64,000 nt of DNA from Cichorium intybus (GCA_023525715.1 CM042016.1:77979382-78043381), one strand, 5' to 3'; positions 20,293 to 31,404 are shown, counted from the stretch's first letter. Notes: generated by a model not told the origin, from the sequence alone. Numbers and translations: made by a program.

Positions 20293-20760
20293 TTGATGAT
20301 AATTATTGTACCATTGCTGACCTTGCGGTGGTTGTTGCTGTGGTGCTCTTCGTGGAGGTCCCCGACCTCAGTTCCATTGTTGCTGTGGTTGCTGCTGCTG
20401 CAGAACCCATCTTTCTTCCTCGTCCTCATAGCTCTGCTCATCCTCCTAATACTGGTACTACTGCTGTGGAGGTTGTGGTTGGTATGGTTGTTGTGGTATG
20501 GGAGGAAATGTGGTTTGTGGTTTGAAAATTAATGGCAGTTGAGAGGGTTGTGATTGTGGTTGAGAAATGATAGTGTACTGCATAGTCACTGGGGTGCCAT
20601 CACGGGTCGGCGCTCCCCAAGACATAGCAGATGTGAAAGGGTTTGTAGATTGTGGTTAAAATGGTGGAACAGAAGGCGGAGTGCATGATGGTATTGGTGG
20701 AGGGGCTGAAACTGCACCACCAGTAGCACTCGTGCTCCCAAACTGAAATTCTGAAACAGG
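20293..20760 (-). other. Low-complexity part of Athila-2 gag
   Basis: Gln/Pro/Arg-rich N-terminal gag with tandem CAG/CCA-type codons; the plus strand reads as TGG/TTG repeats. Open frames on the plus strand here (Val/Leu rich) are shadows of this composition. Confidence 0.6.
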
Positions 20761-20959
20761 GGGATTGACAACGCCTAGTAATATCAAATATTTTAGTCGT
20801 TGTTGAGCCCTATTCTTAGTGGAATTATATCATATATATTGTGGTATTCTCACTTTTCGTGCCAGCACTTGATTGGAAAGAAATAATAAAAACAGGGACC
20901 AAAAGCGTGCAAGTTGGAAGAAGTTTGAAGATCAAGGCAAAATCAGGCGAAGACGTACG

Positions 20960-21077
20960 CGTGCCGTGGAATTCATCAAGGCGCGACGTGGTTGTGAGGC
21001 AGTGGAAAGAATTTAAATGCCGATAAAACGGGGATAAACCCGCACGCACGCCGCGGGATCCACTTATGCGTGGCGCG
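20960..21077. promoter_or_regulatory. Two CGCG-N-CGCG pairs in the Athila-3 5' LTR
   Basis: 20,960 (CGTGCCGTG) with 20,982 (CGCGACGTG), and 21,047 (CACGCCGCG) with 21,069 (CGTGGCGCG). Every departure from the palindrome is a CpG to TpG or CpA change and both spacings remain exactly 22 bp. Confidence 0.55.
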
Positions 21078-21096
21078 GCTTTGAGATTTTTGCAAC

Positions 21097-21105
21097 TATA
21101 AATAG
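21097..21105 (+). promoter_or_regulatory. TATA box of the Athila-3 5' LTR
   Basis: TATAAATAG, same context (TTGCAAC before it) as in the Athila-1 LTRs. Confidence 0.7.
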
Positions 21106-21750
21106 AGGCTCTTAGGTCGAAAAAACTAGCGAAGACCTGGTGTGAAATCGACCCCCAAGGCTCTTTGACTCCGAGATTTAGCTTCAGCAACCATCTTTTG
21201 GTATTTTCATGTTTTTATCTTTAATTTTCAATTAGTTAAATAGTTAGTGATAGTTGGCTAGTGTCTTTGGGAGTGACAACCATTGACATTGAGTCTTGAT
21301 TTCTGTTTTTAATAATTTGGTTACTGTTTTAGACCTTTTGGATCTGATTTTCTTAATGGTAATCATTTGGTTTATGTTAATTGCTCAGTTTTTCGGTGTT
21401 TATGCTTGTGAATGAATTTTTGAGTGATTGGATTGTGTTTGATGTTTGGTTTGCCTTGATTGCTTCTGATTTGGAGATGTACTTCTGATTTCAGTAGATA
21501 ACAAGGTTTAGTTAATAGCTTAGGTTAGTTAATGTTTGTTTGGAATTGTTTTAGTTTATGATTTCTGGGATTGTTTGGAAAAAGTTAGGAACTAGGTCCT
21601 CTGACTACAGCGTGACACTGCAGTTGGTAATCTGTCACCTGTCTCGACCACGTAACTACTGTGGATCGACCCTGACTTCCACTGTGTTAAGTGTGTGTGT
21701 TAGGTATTTACTATTTTTGACCGCATGACGATCGCTGCGATGTCAAATTT

Positions 21751-21768
21751 TGGAGCCGTTGCCGGGGA
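21751..21768 (+). other. Primer binding site, tRNA-Asp type with one mismatch (Athila-3)
   Basis: TGGAGCCGTTGCCGGGGA differs from the tRNA-Asp complement at one base (C to A, fourth position). Confidence 0.85.
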
Positions 21769-21890
21769 GTTGTGAGGTTGAGAATAGGTGATCTGTAGGA
21801 CTTTTAGTTTCTGAATTTTTGGTTTTGATATTGAGATTTCAGTTAGTTAGTAATTTTGCTTTTGATTTCTCGGGCGTGTTGCACTTGTGC

Positions 21891-24085
21891 ATGCGTACCC
21901 GTAGGGGTGAGCAATTATGCCCTTTGCGTTTTGACTCAGAGATTGAGCGAACTGCGCGCAAGATCCGTGCACGTAGGCGTTTAAATACAATGAGTTTTAG
22001 TAATGGCAGTAATAGTATAGTGCGTGTTTCCCAGGAACCATCGGGTGAGGCAACGGGGATGCCATTTATTTCCCCAATTTCAGAATTTCACATTAGGAGC
22101 ACGAGTGCTACTGGTGGTGCAGCTTCAGCCCCTGCACCTATACCATCATGCACTCCGCCGTCGATTCCGCCATTTCAACCTTTATCCCAACCACAATCCA
22201 CAAACCCATTTACATCTGCCATGTTTTGGGGAGCGCCGACCCGTGATGGCACCCCAGCATCTTGACAGCAGACACCCATTTCTCAACCCATTTCACAACC
22301 ACCACCAGTACTTTTTAAACCACAAACCACATTCCAACCTATACCACTGCAGCAACAATACCAGCAACCTCCTTAGCAGCAGTACCAGTATCAAGAGACT
22401 GAGGAGAGGTATGAGGATGAAGACGAAGGATGGGTTCAACCAGCACCACAGCAACTATGGAACCGAGGTCGGGGACCTCCAAGAAGAGCACAGCAGCATC
22501 AACCACTACAAGGTCAGCAGAGATATAATGATCATCACTTTTACGGAATTTAGGGGGTACAAACAGGATGACCCATACAATCACTTGTATGAGTTTATAG
22601 CCATAGCCAACGCTAACACCCTGATGATATAGAATCTCAAGTAGAATTTAGGCCTCAGTTGTTAGGAATATTACCGGAATTTAGGGGGTACAAACAGGAT
22701 GACCCATACAATCACTTGTATGAGTTTATAGCCATAGCCAACGCTAACACCCCTAGGAACACTAATAAGAACATTTTTAGATTAAGATTGTTCCCATTCA
22801 CTCTGAAAGACAAAGCCAAATATTGGTTCACGTCTTTGCCATCGAATAGCATCACCACATGGGACCAACTCAAAGCTAAGTTCTTACAAGAGTTTTATCC
22901 TGCAAGCAAGACGACAGAGATCAGGAGCGCTATTGAGGATTTCTAGCAGAAGCCTCCAGAAGCTTTTCATGAAGCATGGGATCGTCTAAAGGAGTTGATG
23001 AGGTCATGCCTTCATCACAATATTCCAAAGTGGCAACTAGTCAAAGTATTCTTTGAGGGAGCAAGTGAGACGAACCAAGCTATGATTAACGCATCATCTA
23101 GTGGCACTATTATGATGCAAGACCCGGAGGAGGCTTGGCAGTTTTTGGAACAGTTAAGTAATGGTTCTAAGGTGAATTTCTCCACAAGAAAGACGGTAGG
23201 CACAATTACAGCAGTAGGAGCCGATGCCGACTGGAAAAAGGATGTAAAGAAGGAGATAAGCGAGCTTAATAAGAAATTCGATAGGCTTGTGTCTACTCTG
23301 CAGAATGGATCTCAGAGTCAATCACAAGGAGGTCAAGGAGGACCAAAGACTCAAGAAGCAAATCAAGTCTATGGTCAGGGTCAAGGTCAATATAACAATG
23401 GACGACCCTATAGACTATATAACCAAGGTCGGCAGAACTTCAATAACCAGAGGCAGAACAACTACCAAGGGCAATCATCCAACCCGCCCAGGCAGTATCA
23501 ACCGGCGAATAATAGTGGTAATGCCAATTGTAGCAGCAACAATAGGGGGCCAACAACTCCATCAACAATGCCCCAGGGACTCAAGAGGATCTGGTCGCGA
23601 AAATGTATGAGATGTTCAACACAACGCGGCAGCAATCGCAGGCCAATACGAAAGCCATCGTCAATATGGAGAGGCAAATCGCCCAAATGGCTGAAGACCA
23701 ATGAAAAAGAGATAATGGGAAGCTGCCCAGTACCACAGAAGTCAATCCGACCCATGGTCAGCGGGCCGGAAAGGAACATGTCAACACTGTCGAGGCTGAA
23801 TGGAGGAAAGTCACCCTGGAAGATTTGCTAGAATCAGGAAATGAGGCTGAAAGTGAAAAGCAAGAAGTTAAGGAAAAGGAAGAAATTGAAAAGGAGAATA
23901 GGAAAGACATGAAATTAAAGGAAATTCCCGTTGAGAATGAGCCTCAACCAAAGGAAGACAAGGATGTCCAAGAGGAAAAGCAGCAGATAATAGCTGGAAT
24001 TAAACAAAGGAATAAAGATAAGAAGGGAAAGAAAACGCACGAAGCGCCCAAATCGACGGGGCCATCGATGAACCAACCATTGTAG
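21891..24085 (+). pseudogene. gag: Athila-3 gag
   Basis: Starts MRTRRGEQ at 21,891, like Athila-1. Stops: TGA at 22,263, TAG near 22,374 (same site as in Athila-1) and TAG at 22,944 in a codon that is CAG in Athila-1. A 78-bp duplication (22,544-22,752) lies in the conserved core. The Retrotrans_gag domain spans about 22,660-23,160 (FRGYKQDDPYNHLYEF, KAKYWFTSLPSNSITTWDQ), followed by an Asn/Gln/Gly-rich region and, after a frameshift near 23,570, a Lys/Glu-rich tail ending at TAG 24,083-24,085. Confidence 0.85.
22544..22752. repeat. 78-bp patch duplication in Athila-3 gag
   Basis: 22,544-22,621 is repeated at 22,675-22,752 (offset 131 bp). The 53 bases between are the normal upstream sequence, so the first copy is the misplaced one. 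It matches the pattern of a jump during minus-strand DNA synthesis. Confidence 0.8.
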
Positions 24086-24593
24086 GACGAACTTAAGAAC
24101 GCTCCTGAGGATACAAGAATTCTTCAGGAGATGTGCGAGAAAAATGGAAAAAGCAAGACTCCCACACCTGACACTGTGAGGTTGACAATTAAAACTAGTG
24201 AGGCACTGTTGGGAACACTGTCCAAAAAAGAAAAGGATCCTGGGTCACCACTGATTACTGCTACTGTAGGAGATGTGGTCATTAGGAACACCTTACTGGA
24301 TTTGGGGGCAAGCGTGAATGTGCTACCGGGATATTTGTATGATAAATACAATAATGAGGAATTAGAGCCGGCAAAGACTGTGTTACAGTTGGCTGACCAG
24401 TCAACCAAAGTATCCCGAGGTAAGCTGACCAATGTCATAGTGAAAGTTGGGGATTTCTTTTACCCAGTGGATTTTTTAGTTATGGAATACGAGAGTCAAG
24501 AGGATGCACCCGCGTTAATATTAGGACGTCTGTTTTTGGCTACGGCTGGTGCTATTATTGATTGTAAAACAGGAGATTTGGATATCTTCTTTG
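24086..24593 (+). pseudogene. Athila-3 aspartic protease, cut by copia insertion
   Basis: In frame with the gag tail after the TAG at 24,083. It has LLDLGASVNVLPGYLYDK (24,295-24,348), a flap-like KVGDFFYPVDFLV and ILGRLFLATAG (about 24,520-24,550), then GDLDIFF up to the insertion site at 24,593. The expected next residues resume at 32,191. The domain itself is uninterrupted, unlike the Athila-2 copy. Confidence 0.82.
24589..24593. repeat. TSD CTTTG of the copia insertion, left copy
   Basis: CTTTG occurs here and at 32,186-32,190. The uninterrupted Athila-2 sequence has it once (reversed near 18,195), confirming the junction. Confidence 0.88.
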
Positions 24594-25362
24594 TGAAGGG
24601 TTCTATGCAAATCAATGAACTAAAATCCTAAGTTCACATGCAACCTATAAGGATCTATGTTTTCTTCTAATTGAACATATAAAATTTCCTAAAGGCCACA
24701 AGAAAATAACTAAAAGAAATAAATCAGAAAAACTAACCTTTTAGGATTTCTTGGAAGCAAAGCAGCACAAATGTCCTGCCTCAAATGAAGTTACACCCAG
24801 GAGCTAGGGAGGGGAGAACGAAATTCTAGAGAGATTAGGTCAAAGTTGGCGCAGGTTTTACGGTCTCTGGGGCTCCCTATTTATAGCCTCCAGCAGATGA
24901 CCAGATAAACCTTTAGAGATAAACCTTTTTGAATTCAAATTAAGATAAACCTTTATCTTAATAATTCAAACCTATTTATCTATATATATTAAAATCGAAA
25001 ATTATATATTTCCATATATAAATTTCGCCACTTTTAATACTACTATAATTGTCACTTACTCAACTATTAAATAATTGCAATTCTAGTCCCTACACCTTTA
25101 ATTAATTAAATTAATCACCAAATTAATTCCAATTAATTCCAAATTAATTTCTAATTAATTAATATAGTTTCTAATTAATATATTATCACTTTAGTATATT
25201 AATAAACTATTTATTTTATTTCTATTGCTTTAATAAATCAATCTTTCTCTCTACTGAACTTTCTACCAAACCTCCAGCTATGAGGGCAACCTAAATGGAC
25301 TTTGCTTCTATTAATTAAGTAAATACTAATTATTAGTCATGGGTTAGACACCTAATCCAACA
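24594..25362 (-). repeat. 3' LTR of the GAG-only copia element
   Basis: 769 bp; on the minus strand it begins TGTTGGATTAGG and ends CCCTTCA. The middle third is very AT-rich (about 24,950-25,250). A TATA-like CTATAAATAGG lies on the minus strand near 24,885. Confidence 0.9.
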
Positions 25363-25375
25363 GTCTCCCACTTGG
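25363..25375 (-). other. Polypurine tract of the copia element
   Basis: Minus strand CCAAGTGGGAGAC immediately before the LTR start TGTTGG, the standard plant copia arrangement. Confidence 0.8.
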
Positions 25376-26472
25376 ATAAGTCTATGACTATAATTACTAA
25401 TTTACCATCTAATTAATCAGCAAACTGTAGCTTCCTAGAAATTGCTGCCGAACTCTGACCCTGTCAGTTCTGTCCATAGATAAGTGATCATATGATCCTT
25501 CGTCCAACAAGATATTTTTAGACATGGGACATGGATTGAGATCAATCTCTGTCCGATACTCTGTTTCCCGATTTTCGATTCTGCTTATGACTTTAGAACT
25601 TCTAATTGAACACATCAATTTAGTCCAGGCTGGCCAGCACTTTAGTCAACTTCAAAATCATCGAGAGGCCTACAGGTATCTGTTACCCATCATGGTCAAG
25701 GAACGAATAAGCTTTGACTCATATGCTTATATCTTTTACCAATCAAATCATTCACAACAACACGTTTTATAACATCGAGTTACCGATGCGTTTTCATACT
25801 ATCAATGAACAACTGCCTTTGTAAATTATAACTCATATCTCTCCACTTCAAGATCATAGGATATTATCGTCTCAACATTGCTTGTGATATAATCCATGAA
25901 GCAATCTATTGAGTGTGGGTTTATCCAATACTCAAATCTCTATTTCTAAGTACTTATGAATGTTGTAGCAATCCTATTGCTATGTCTAACTCCTTAGACA
26001 GTCTACAAACCAATTCATGACAGTCTTGATTCAATACTTACTACCCAAAGTATGAGTGACTGTGGACCTTTCTAAATAATTAAATTATTCGGGCAGTAAA
26101 CATGCGAAAGTGAAACATAAAGATCTGACTGGCAGCTACTCCTGCTTATTACCAAGTCTCGACAAGGTAATCACCAAGTCGGACCTTGTCATAACTATTA
26201 TCGGTTTCAAAATTTCTTTTAAACTTTCAATTCTAATTTTTACAGCTATGTCTTTATGAACCTTACACTCTTTCTATGTTTCCAAAGTATCTTATACTTA
26301 TACACTTTATTGCAGATGATACAATCGGATGTTCATCCGATGACATCTCAATATGTTATCCTGTCAATTTCTCTCCTAACTCCATTCTGGTAATGTGTAC
26401 TGTGAATTCCTATGGTTCTGGGGTCTTTAGTCTACTTGACTGCACCCTAAGACTATTTCGAGGTGTTATGAT

Positions 26473-26500
26473 GTGCCGGTGAACCACACGCGCTCCATCA
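26473..26500 (-). other. Structured motif copy a
   Basis: Core GTGCCGGTGAACCACACG with flanking arms TGATG (starts two bases before) and CATCA. The arms pair, enclosing the core. Confidence 0.5.
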
Positions 26501-26839
26501 GAATACCATCGAGATTCTTTAACCATCATGTCCTTTAACATCATGTCCTGACGTTAATAATTACTAATTTGAAAATCTTTCAAATTAACACTATCACCCT
26601 AATGAATTCTCACTTGAGTTCAAACAATCCATCCAGTATTCCTAGCCAGACAATGTCCTGAATCCAACTTACTATGCCCTAAGCATCAAGTCATTATGAC
26701 ATGTTCATGACATTTTGATCGATCCAAGAAACTCGTGGAACCCAATCCAATCTTGTTCCAAACCCTTTCGGAATCCAAAGATTATTTATAATCCTTGTGT
26801 CATGATTTTCGAAAAACTATTTCCTTTCGGAGACTCTTC

Positions 26840-27165
26840 TCATGCATCTTGAATCTTATCAAGATCATGCTTACAATGGCTAGGTCTATGCTGGCGATTT
26901 CATCTATCCAATAGATGACTATGAATTACGTGAGTATGTTGCACCTTCTTAATTTCTTTCATGTCAAGTCATCACACTTTGCAATGATAAGAAAACCCTT
27001 TCCTGCATCTTGAATCTCATCAAGATTATCTTGGCAGAGTCCGAATCTTTCTCGTAGATGTTTACAACCACCTGAGTATGCCGTATTTCTATTAAGGCTT
27101 TCATAGCGATCCGTCTCTTAACACCAAGACATTACACTTTGTAATGAAAAGAGACGTTTCCTAGA
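26840..27165. repeat. Diverged tandem repeat in the copia 3' region
   Basis: GCATCTTGAATCTTATCAAG (26,844) recurs as GCATCTTGAATCTCATCAAG (27,005), and CACTTTGCAATGA near 26,970 as CACTTTGTAATGA near 27,133: two units of roughly 162 bp. Confidence 0.6.
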
Positions 27166-27451
27166 TAGAAACAGTATGTATCCCATATATGGAGATGGTA
27201 GACTACAGCGACACTCCCACTGGCTTTGACACGGTTATGGACTATTCACAAAATCCAGGACCTTTGGTACCTTTTGAGATTCCAAACCTTACTTCTGACT
27301 TCTTAATGGAAATCTTTCAGCCCTTTCTCAAAAATCCAATCCTTTGGCATATTTTTAAGAATCTGAATATCCTTTCTTGCGAGATGCCCGTGGGATAATC
27401 CTGGGCTCATGTACCTTTGTACTGGTACACTCTTTGTGAGTCCCTATTAGT

Positions 27452-27479
27452 GTGTCGGTGATCCACACGTGCTCCGCTA
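27452..27479 (-). other. Structured motif copy b
   Basis: Core GTGTCGGTGATCCACACG flanked by TTAGT and GCTAA; four Watson-Crick pairs and one G-T wobble replace the TGATG/CATCA arms of copy a. Confidence 0.5.
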
Positions 27480-28619
27480 ACGATTCACAATGTGCCATGC
27501 AGTTTCCTTTCGGATTTCATCTTCTATTGAGAGTGCTGTTCCCGGAATCAATTACTTGACTCTGAGTATTGTCTCACTCAACCAGATGTTCTGAAGGTAT
27601 GTGTCTGTCCATGTTGCTTTCTTTTGATGATTCAGTTACTCCCACTGGTTTTTAGACCAGGTGTAAAATCAATCAATCACATAGACTGTGTCTCGCCCTA
27701 AGGTTCTCTTGTTTGGCAGCAACCGGGCTCACCAATGCTTCCAAGTAGTCAGATTGTAAATCTGCACCAACTATAGCGTTTTACCACCAATCGGTATGTC
27801 ACCCTGATCATAACTACTTATGATGGTGATCAATACTACTGGTCAAGAGGAGATTATGTCAGTTGTAAAATAGAAATCCAATTTCTACTTCAAGCCTAGT
27901 GATGACTAAAGGTTCTTTCACTTGACTAATCCTGAACACATTCAGGACTGCACTAACTCCCACTGTTTCCTTAGACCATGAGTTCTTTCTAAAAAGAGCT
28001 CTTCTCATACAGTTGCAGTGGGATAGCCAATGAAATGACAATGCTGATCATGTTCAGGCTAGTCATGAGGTTCGGATGAACACTACAAGACCCTGGACCT
28101 TTCTATGTACAAGTGGGATAATCCCATCTTTACATTTCAGACAGTGTCTACAGGACCTACTTAGTCTAGGATGTGGTCGGAATATGGTTTGTATGTACTG
28201 ACTGGTATAGTATTGAACTTATTGGAAACTAACTGGCAATGTATCTCATACATCGAGGATCGAACTGTTTCGACCAATGCTCCATTATCTTCCCTAAGAC
28301 ACATTATAACCATTAATGTTCTTGGAAGAGAATGAACTGTGAAACATTTTTCTCAGTTTATGTTATTGCTCAGGTTCTGTGGAACTTGTACTTACTTTGA
28401 AGTCCTTGAACTGTTCACGGTTTCAATTCAATCGCTTATCCCGATAAGCGAAGTCATATTCGTCATACCGAATGATAAAAATCGTGAAGTACAAACAATT
28501 GTGTTCTATATCAAGATTCGAGAAACACACCGCAACAGGTGTGTCTGTTGCTCTTAATCTCAATGTCTTTTCCATATCTATGTAGACTAATGACTTTGTT
28601 AACTTTGTTCAAGACTTGC

Positions 28620-28880
28620 AATCTTCAGCTGACTCTAAGTCAACTGATTCCAAAATCCTATCGTCTGGATCTTTGGGTGATTCATCTCTTGCCACATGTG
28701 CTTTATAAAGAAGTTAATCATCATCTTACTCTAAGTCAGATGATTCCAAAGTCCTGTCCAACTAGACCTTTGGTTGATTCATTTCTTGACACATTAAGAA
28801 CTCAATTCATCAAGTGACTCTAAGTCAAATGATTCCAAGGTCATGTCCAACTGGACCTTTGGTTGAATTGATTCTTATAA
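28620..28880. repeat. Three-unit tandem repeat in the copia 3' region
   Basis: Units begin near 28,627, 28,727 and 28,815 with GACTCTAAGTCAA(C/A)TGATTCCA or a close variant, then share CTTTGG(G/T)TGATTC. Unit length is 88-100 bp. The short open frames across it (LTLSQMIPKSC repeated) are by-products. Confidence 0.7.
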
Positions 28881-29119
28881 CATTTGTATTAACAATCATA
28901 AATGACACAATTCTTGAATCCAAACATTTCGGATCATCTTTCAAGTTATTACTAAACATATATTCAACACATTCATATAACATTTCAAGGAGAATTTTAG
29001 ACAACAGGTGTTAAAAGAAAATTGACAATTTTATTAAAACAAAATCCTTGAACAATGTAATAGACAATGTCAAAATGCATCTAAAGACTAATAGCAATAT
29101 TTCAATATCTATCTAAACT

Positions 29120-30064
29120 TCAAAACTGCACGAGCTGGAGATCCAATCCAAATGTGCTCCTATGCGCCAGAATCCCGTGCCTTCTTGATTCCCTGCATAC
29201 AAACCAGAATGCGACTATCACATTATGTATCAAGAAATCTTGGAACATGAGTTTTGAGGTTTTTAGATACACCTGAGCTTTCAAAAGAGTTGGAGCGTCT
29301 CCCAATCTTTCCGTGACTGTATCCGATTTAGTGGATTCCCAGTTTGAGACATGTCCAGGCGATCTCGACCGTTTTTTGTTACGTCTCTTCACAGGGCTTA
29401 ATCCAGAAGTAGCTGAGCCATTGGAGCTATGCCTGTCCAAGAGTGACTCGTATAAAGTTAACAGTGGACGCATTTCCATGAGGGTATTTTCCTGGTCTTC
29501 CTTTCTATACGTCTGAATGAACAGATCGTACTCATTAGTCAGCGAAGCGAGTAGGATGTTAACACTCTTTTCCTGACTCATGGAATAACCAAGTTTGTAC
29601 AATTCGCCTATGTACGCTTCAATCTGAAGAACATGCGAATTGACGCTACTTCCTGCTTTCAGCTTGCACTCTGCAAGTCTTTTGAAGATCCTAGCTCGTT
29701 CCTCTTCAACTGGTTTTTGGAACTTTTCCTCAACCAGTTGCATTAACTCATATGGCCCCAAGGATTCAAAATCCTTGCGGAACTCGGGGTCAATGGTTAA
29801 TAGCATGAGGTTACGAATCTCTTTGGATTCATCAACTAAGAGGTTATGCTTATCATAAGAACCTTTTATGATGACTTGTTCCGGTGGGAACGGAATCGGA
29901 TACTCGGTGAGATGTAGCTTGCCAGCAATGCTGAGAACCAGTCTCCAATTGCGAAGCCATTCTTTACAGTTGAGGCCAGTCAGCCTTTCCATATTTGGCA
30001 GGTGCATTCTGATGCTTTCAGAAATGGGCGAAGGAGGAGAACGAGGAGAATTGACACTTGACAT
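29120..30064 (-). CDS. gag: Copia GAG polyprotein of the GAG-only element
   Basis: 314 codons, minus strand, ATG at 30,062-30,064, uninterrupted. The middle matches copia Gag (DUF4219/UBN2 type): LTGLNCKEWLRNWRLVLS near residues 33-50, EIRNLMLLTIDPEF near 82, YELMQLVEEKF near 103, VLQIEAYIGELYKLGYSM near 143 and VNILLASL near 164. A basic stretch (VKRRNKKRSRSPG) lies near residue 226. No CCHC zinc knuckle follows; the last 60 residues look like read-through of non-coding sequence. Gag would form particles that package the element RNA. An intact Gag in an element lacking pol is the notable point. Confidence 0.85.
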   Translation of the reverse strand: MSSVNSPRSPPSPISESIRMHLPNMERLTGLNCKEWLRNWRLVLSIAGKLHLTEYPIPFPPEQVIIKGSYDKHNLLVDESKEIRNLMLLTIDPEFRKDFESLGPYELMQLVEEKFQKPVEEERARIFKRLAECKLKAGSSVNSHVLQIEAYIGELYKLGYSMSQEKSVNILLASLTNEYDLFIQTYRKEDQENTLMEMRPLLTLYESLLDRHSSNGSATSGLSPVKRRNKKRSRSPGHVSNWESTKSDTVTERLGDAPTLLKAQVYLKTSKLMFQDFLIHNVIVAFWFVCRESRRHGILAHRSTFGLDLQLVQF

Positions 30065-30398
30065 CTATAAAAGAAACAAAATCTATTAGTTTAATTGATC
30101 CTTTTAAATAATTACCCAATATGTTATTTAATAAGGCTAGGATCCAAAATACCCCAACTATGGTGTGAAGAGGGATGCCGTAATCACAACATAACGGTCA
30201 TTAAGGTAGAAAAACACTTATCAATTTCATCTTATGAAACTCCTAGATCTGTTGAGATTCATTAATCTTTTCAATGGCATGTTTAATCTCGGATGTGCCC
30301 CACTGTTTGTGACTTGGATGCCGAGGATCACAAACTGGATGTGAATAACCATGCAAATTAGCTTGGTACTCTCGGGTTAATTATCATCTCTAATTGAT

Positions 30399-30426
30399 GT
30401 GCCGGTAAACCACACACGCTCCATCA
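30399..30426 (-). other. Structured motif copy c
   Basis: GTGCCGGTAAACCACACACG core with perfectly pairing arms TTGATG (30,394-30,399) and CATCAA (30,422-30,427). Confidence 0.5.
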
Positions 30427-30479
30427 ACAATGATAATACCCGGGAAACCCATTGCAACTCTTTATGAACCCCTATTGGC

Positions 30480-30507
30480 GTGCCGGTAACCCACACACGC
30501 TCCACCA
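30480..30507 (-). other. Structured motif copy d
   Basis: GTGCCGGTAACCCACACACG core with arms ATTGG and CCAAT. The arm sequence differs from copies a-c but still pairs. Confidence 0.5.
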
Positions 30508-31404
30508 ATGTTTTATAAAGTGTAATGTGCAATTTCATGGATTAGCACCAATTCACATTTTTCCTAAAGTAACTAGATTTGGGTTTTGTCAAGCTGTTCC
30601 AGTACTTTGAATAATATCATTATACTTTTAACGAGATTAGGCGGTCCTATCAAACCCGTTCGGCTAACGACGCTCCACTGATCAGGCGAGCGGTGGGCGA
30701 GAGTGTCCACCCATTAGACCGTCATTTTATAGGCAGTCTCCTTATACCCACTTTATAAATCAGCTTCGTGAATGAGGCCTACTAATGATTTGACTAACCA
30801 TTTTAATCTTATACATATAATAATAACTTCCTAATTATAATATATATAAGATGTAATTTTTTAAACCTTTAAAAAATTGTTTCTGGTTTATCTTTTAATT
30901 TATTGTCGATTTAAACTATTAAATTTAAAATTAAATTAAACCTTCAATTTATCTTTTAATTAAACAATTAATTAAATTTAGATATTTTAAACTTTTAAAA
31001 TATTTCTGGATTTATCTCTTAATTTTCGGAATTTAAAACTATTAAATCGAATTAATTAAAATCCTTTTAATTATCTTTTAATTAAACAATTAATTAAATT
31101 AATTAATTCCAAGATAGGTATCACAAAATAATCAAAGTAATTTAAACCTATCCTTATCCCCTAATTTTTGATTTTTTTAAGATAACTGGTTTAAGGTTTT
31201 ATCTATTTAAACAATTAAAGTTACCAAAAATAGAAAGCCTTCTAAACCCTAATCTTTATTTTCGAAAAACATAAGGGGGAGGGGCTAGGGTTTCGAAAAA
31301 GCCTAACCCTAAAAAATAATCAGCCTCAATTAGGGTTTAGAAAAAAATAAACCCTAAAAATTAGGAAAAAGTATTATAGCAATTCAATAAGAAAACAGAC
31401 AAAT

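Larger units (their letters stand above)
13164..20765 (-). mobile_element. Non-autonomous Athila element, minus strand, 5' end lost (Athila-2)
   Basis: In element orientation it reads truncated gag, protease, a short ORF in place of RT/RNase H/integrase, intron, ORF1, 3' non-coding region and 3' LTR. Its 5' LTR and the start of gag are missing because Athila-3 begins at 20,766. On the other side it is inserted in copia pol at 13,163/13,164; the matching TSD cannot be found because the 5' end is lost. Protein sequence is closer to Athila-3 than to Athila-1. Confidence 0.85.
18693..20765 (-). pseudogene. gag: Athila-2 gag, start missing
   Basis: Minus strand, from the junction with Athila-3. 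It starts inside the Ser/Pro-rich N-terminus (about 20,760), has stops near 20,645 and 20,450, then a clean 218-codon stretch (20,268-19,612) with the Retrotrans_gag core (YNHLYEFIAIAN, KAKYWFTSL, FLQEFYLASK, QAMINASSSGT). A 40-bp duplication at 19,557-19,649 breaks the frame. A C-terminal stretch with METs and acidic/Lys-rich repeats runs to 18,693. No zinc knuckle is seen. The copy cannot make full Gag. Confidence 0.82.
20766..21745 (+). repeat. 5' LTR of Athila-3
   Basis: A 980-bp LTR, TGACAACGCC to GCGATGTCA, followed five bases later by the PBS. It is alignable to the Athila-1 LTR but about 140 bp shorter, mainly in the T/G-rich U5 part. TATAAATAG is at 21,097-21,105. Confidence 0.88.
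25376..29119 (-). other. Non-coding 3' internal region of the copia element
   Basis: About 3.7 kb where an autonomous element would have pol. Six-frame reading gives only short unconserved frames. It contains two copies of a structured 28-bp motif (26,473 and 27,452), a diverged tandem repeat (about 26,840-27,165) and a three-unit tandem repeat (28,620-28,880). Parts of it are shared with the fragment at 1-273 and 11,284-11,723. Confidence 0.75.
30065..31404 (-). other. Leader of the copia element (PBS to gag)
   Basis: About 1.3 kb, very AT-rich next to the PBS (30,820-31,400). The gag-proximal part contains two structured motif copies (30,399 and 30,480) and a GC-richer tract (30,640-30,720) that could hold packaging signals. 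No ORF above background. Confidence 0.6.

Noticed and set aside
20293..20532. Plus-strand Leu/Val-rich membrane-like ORFs
   Set aside because: Shadow of the Gln/Pro-rich minus-strand gag; composition bias explains the hydrophobic reading.
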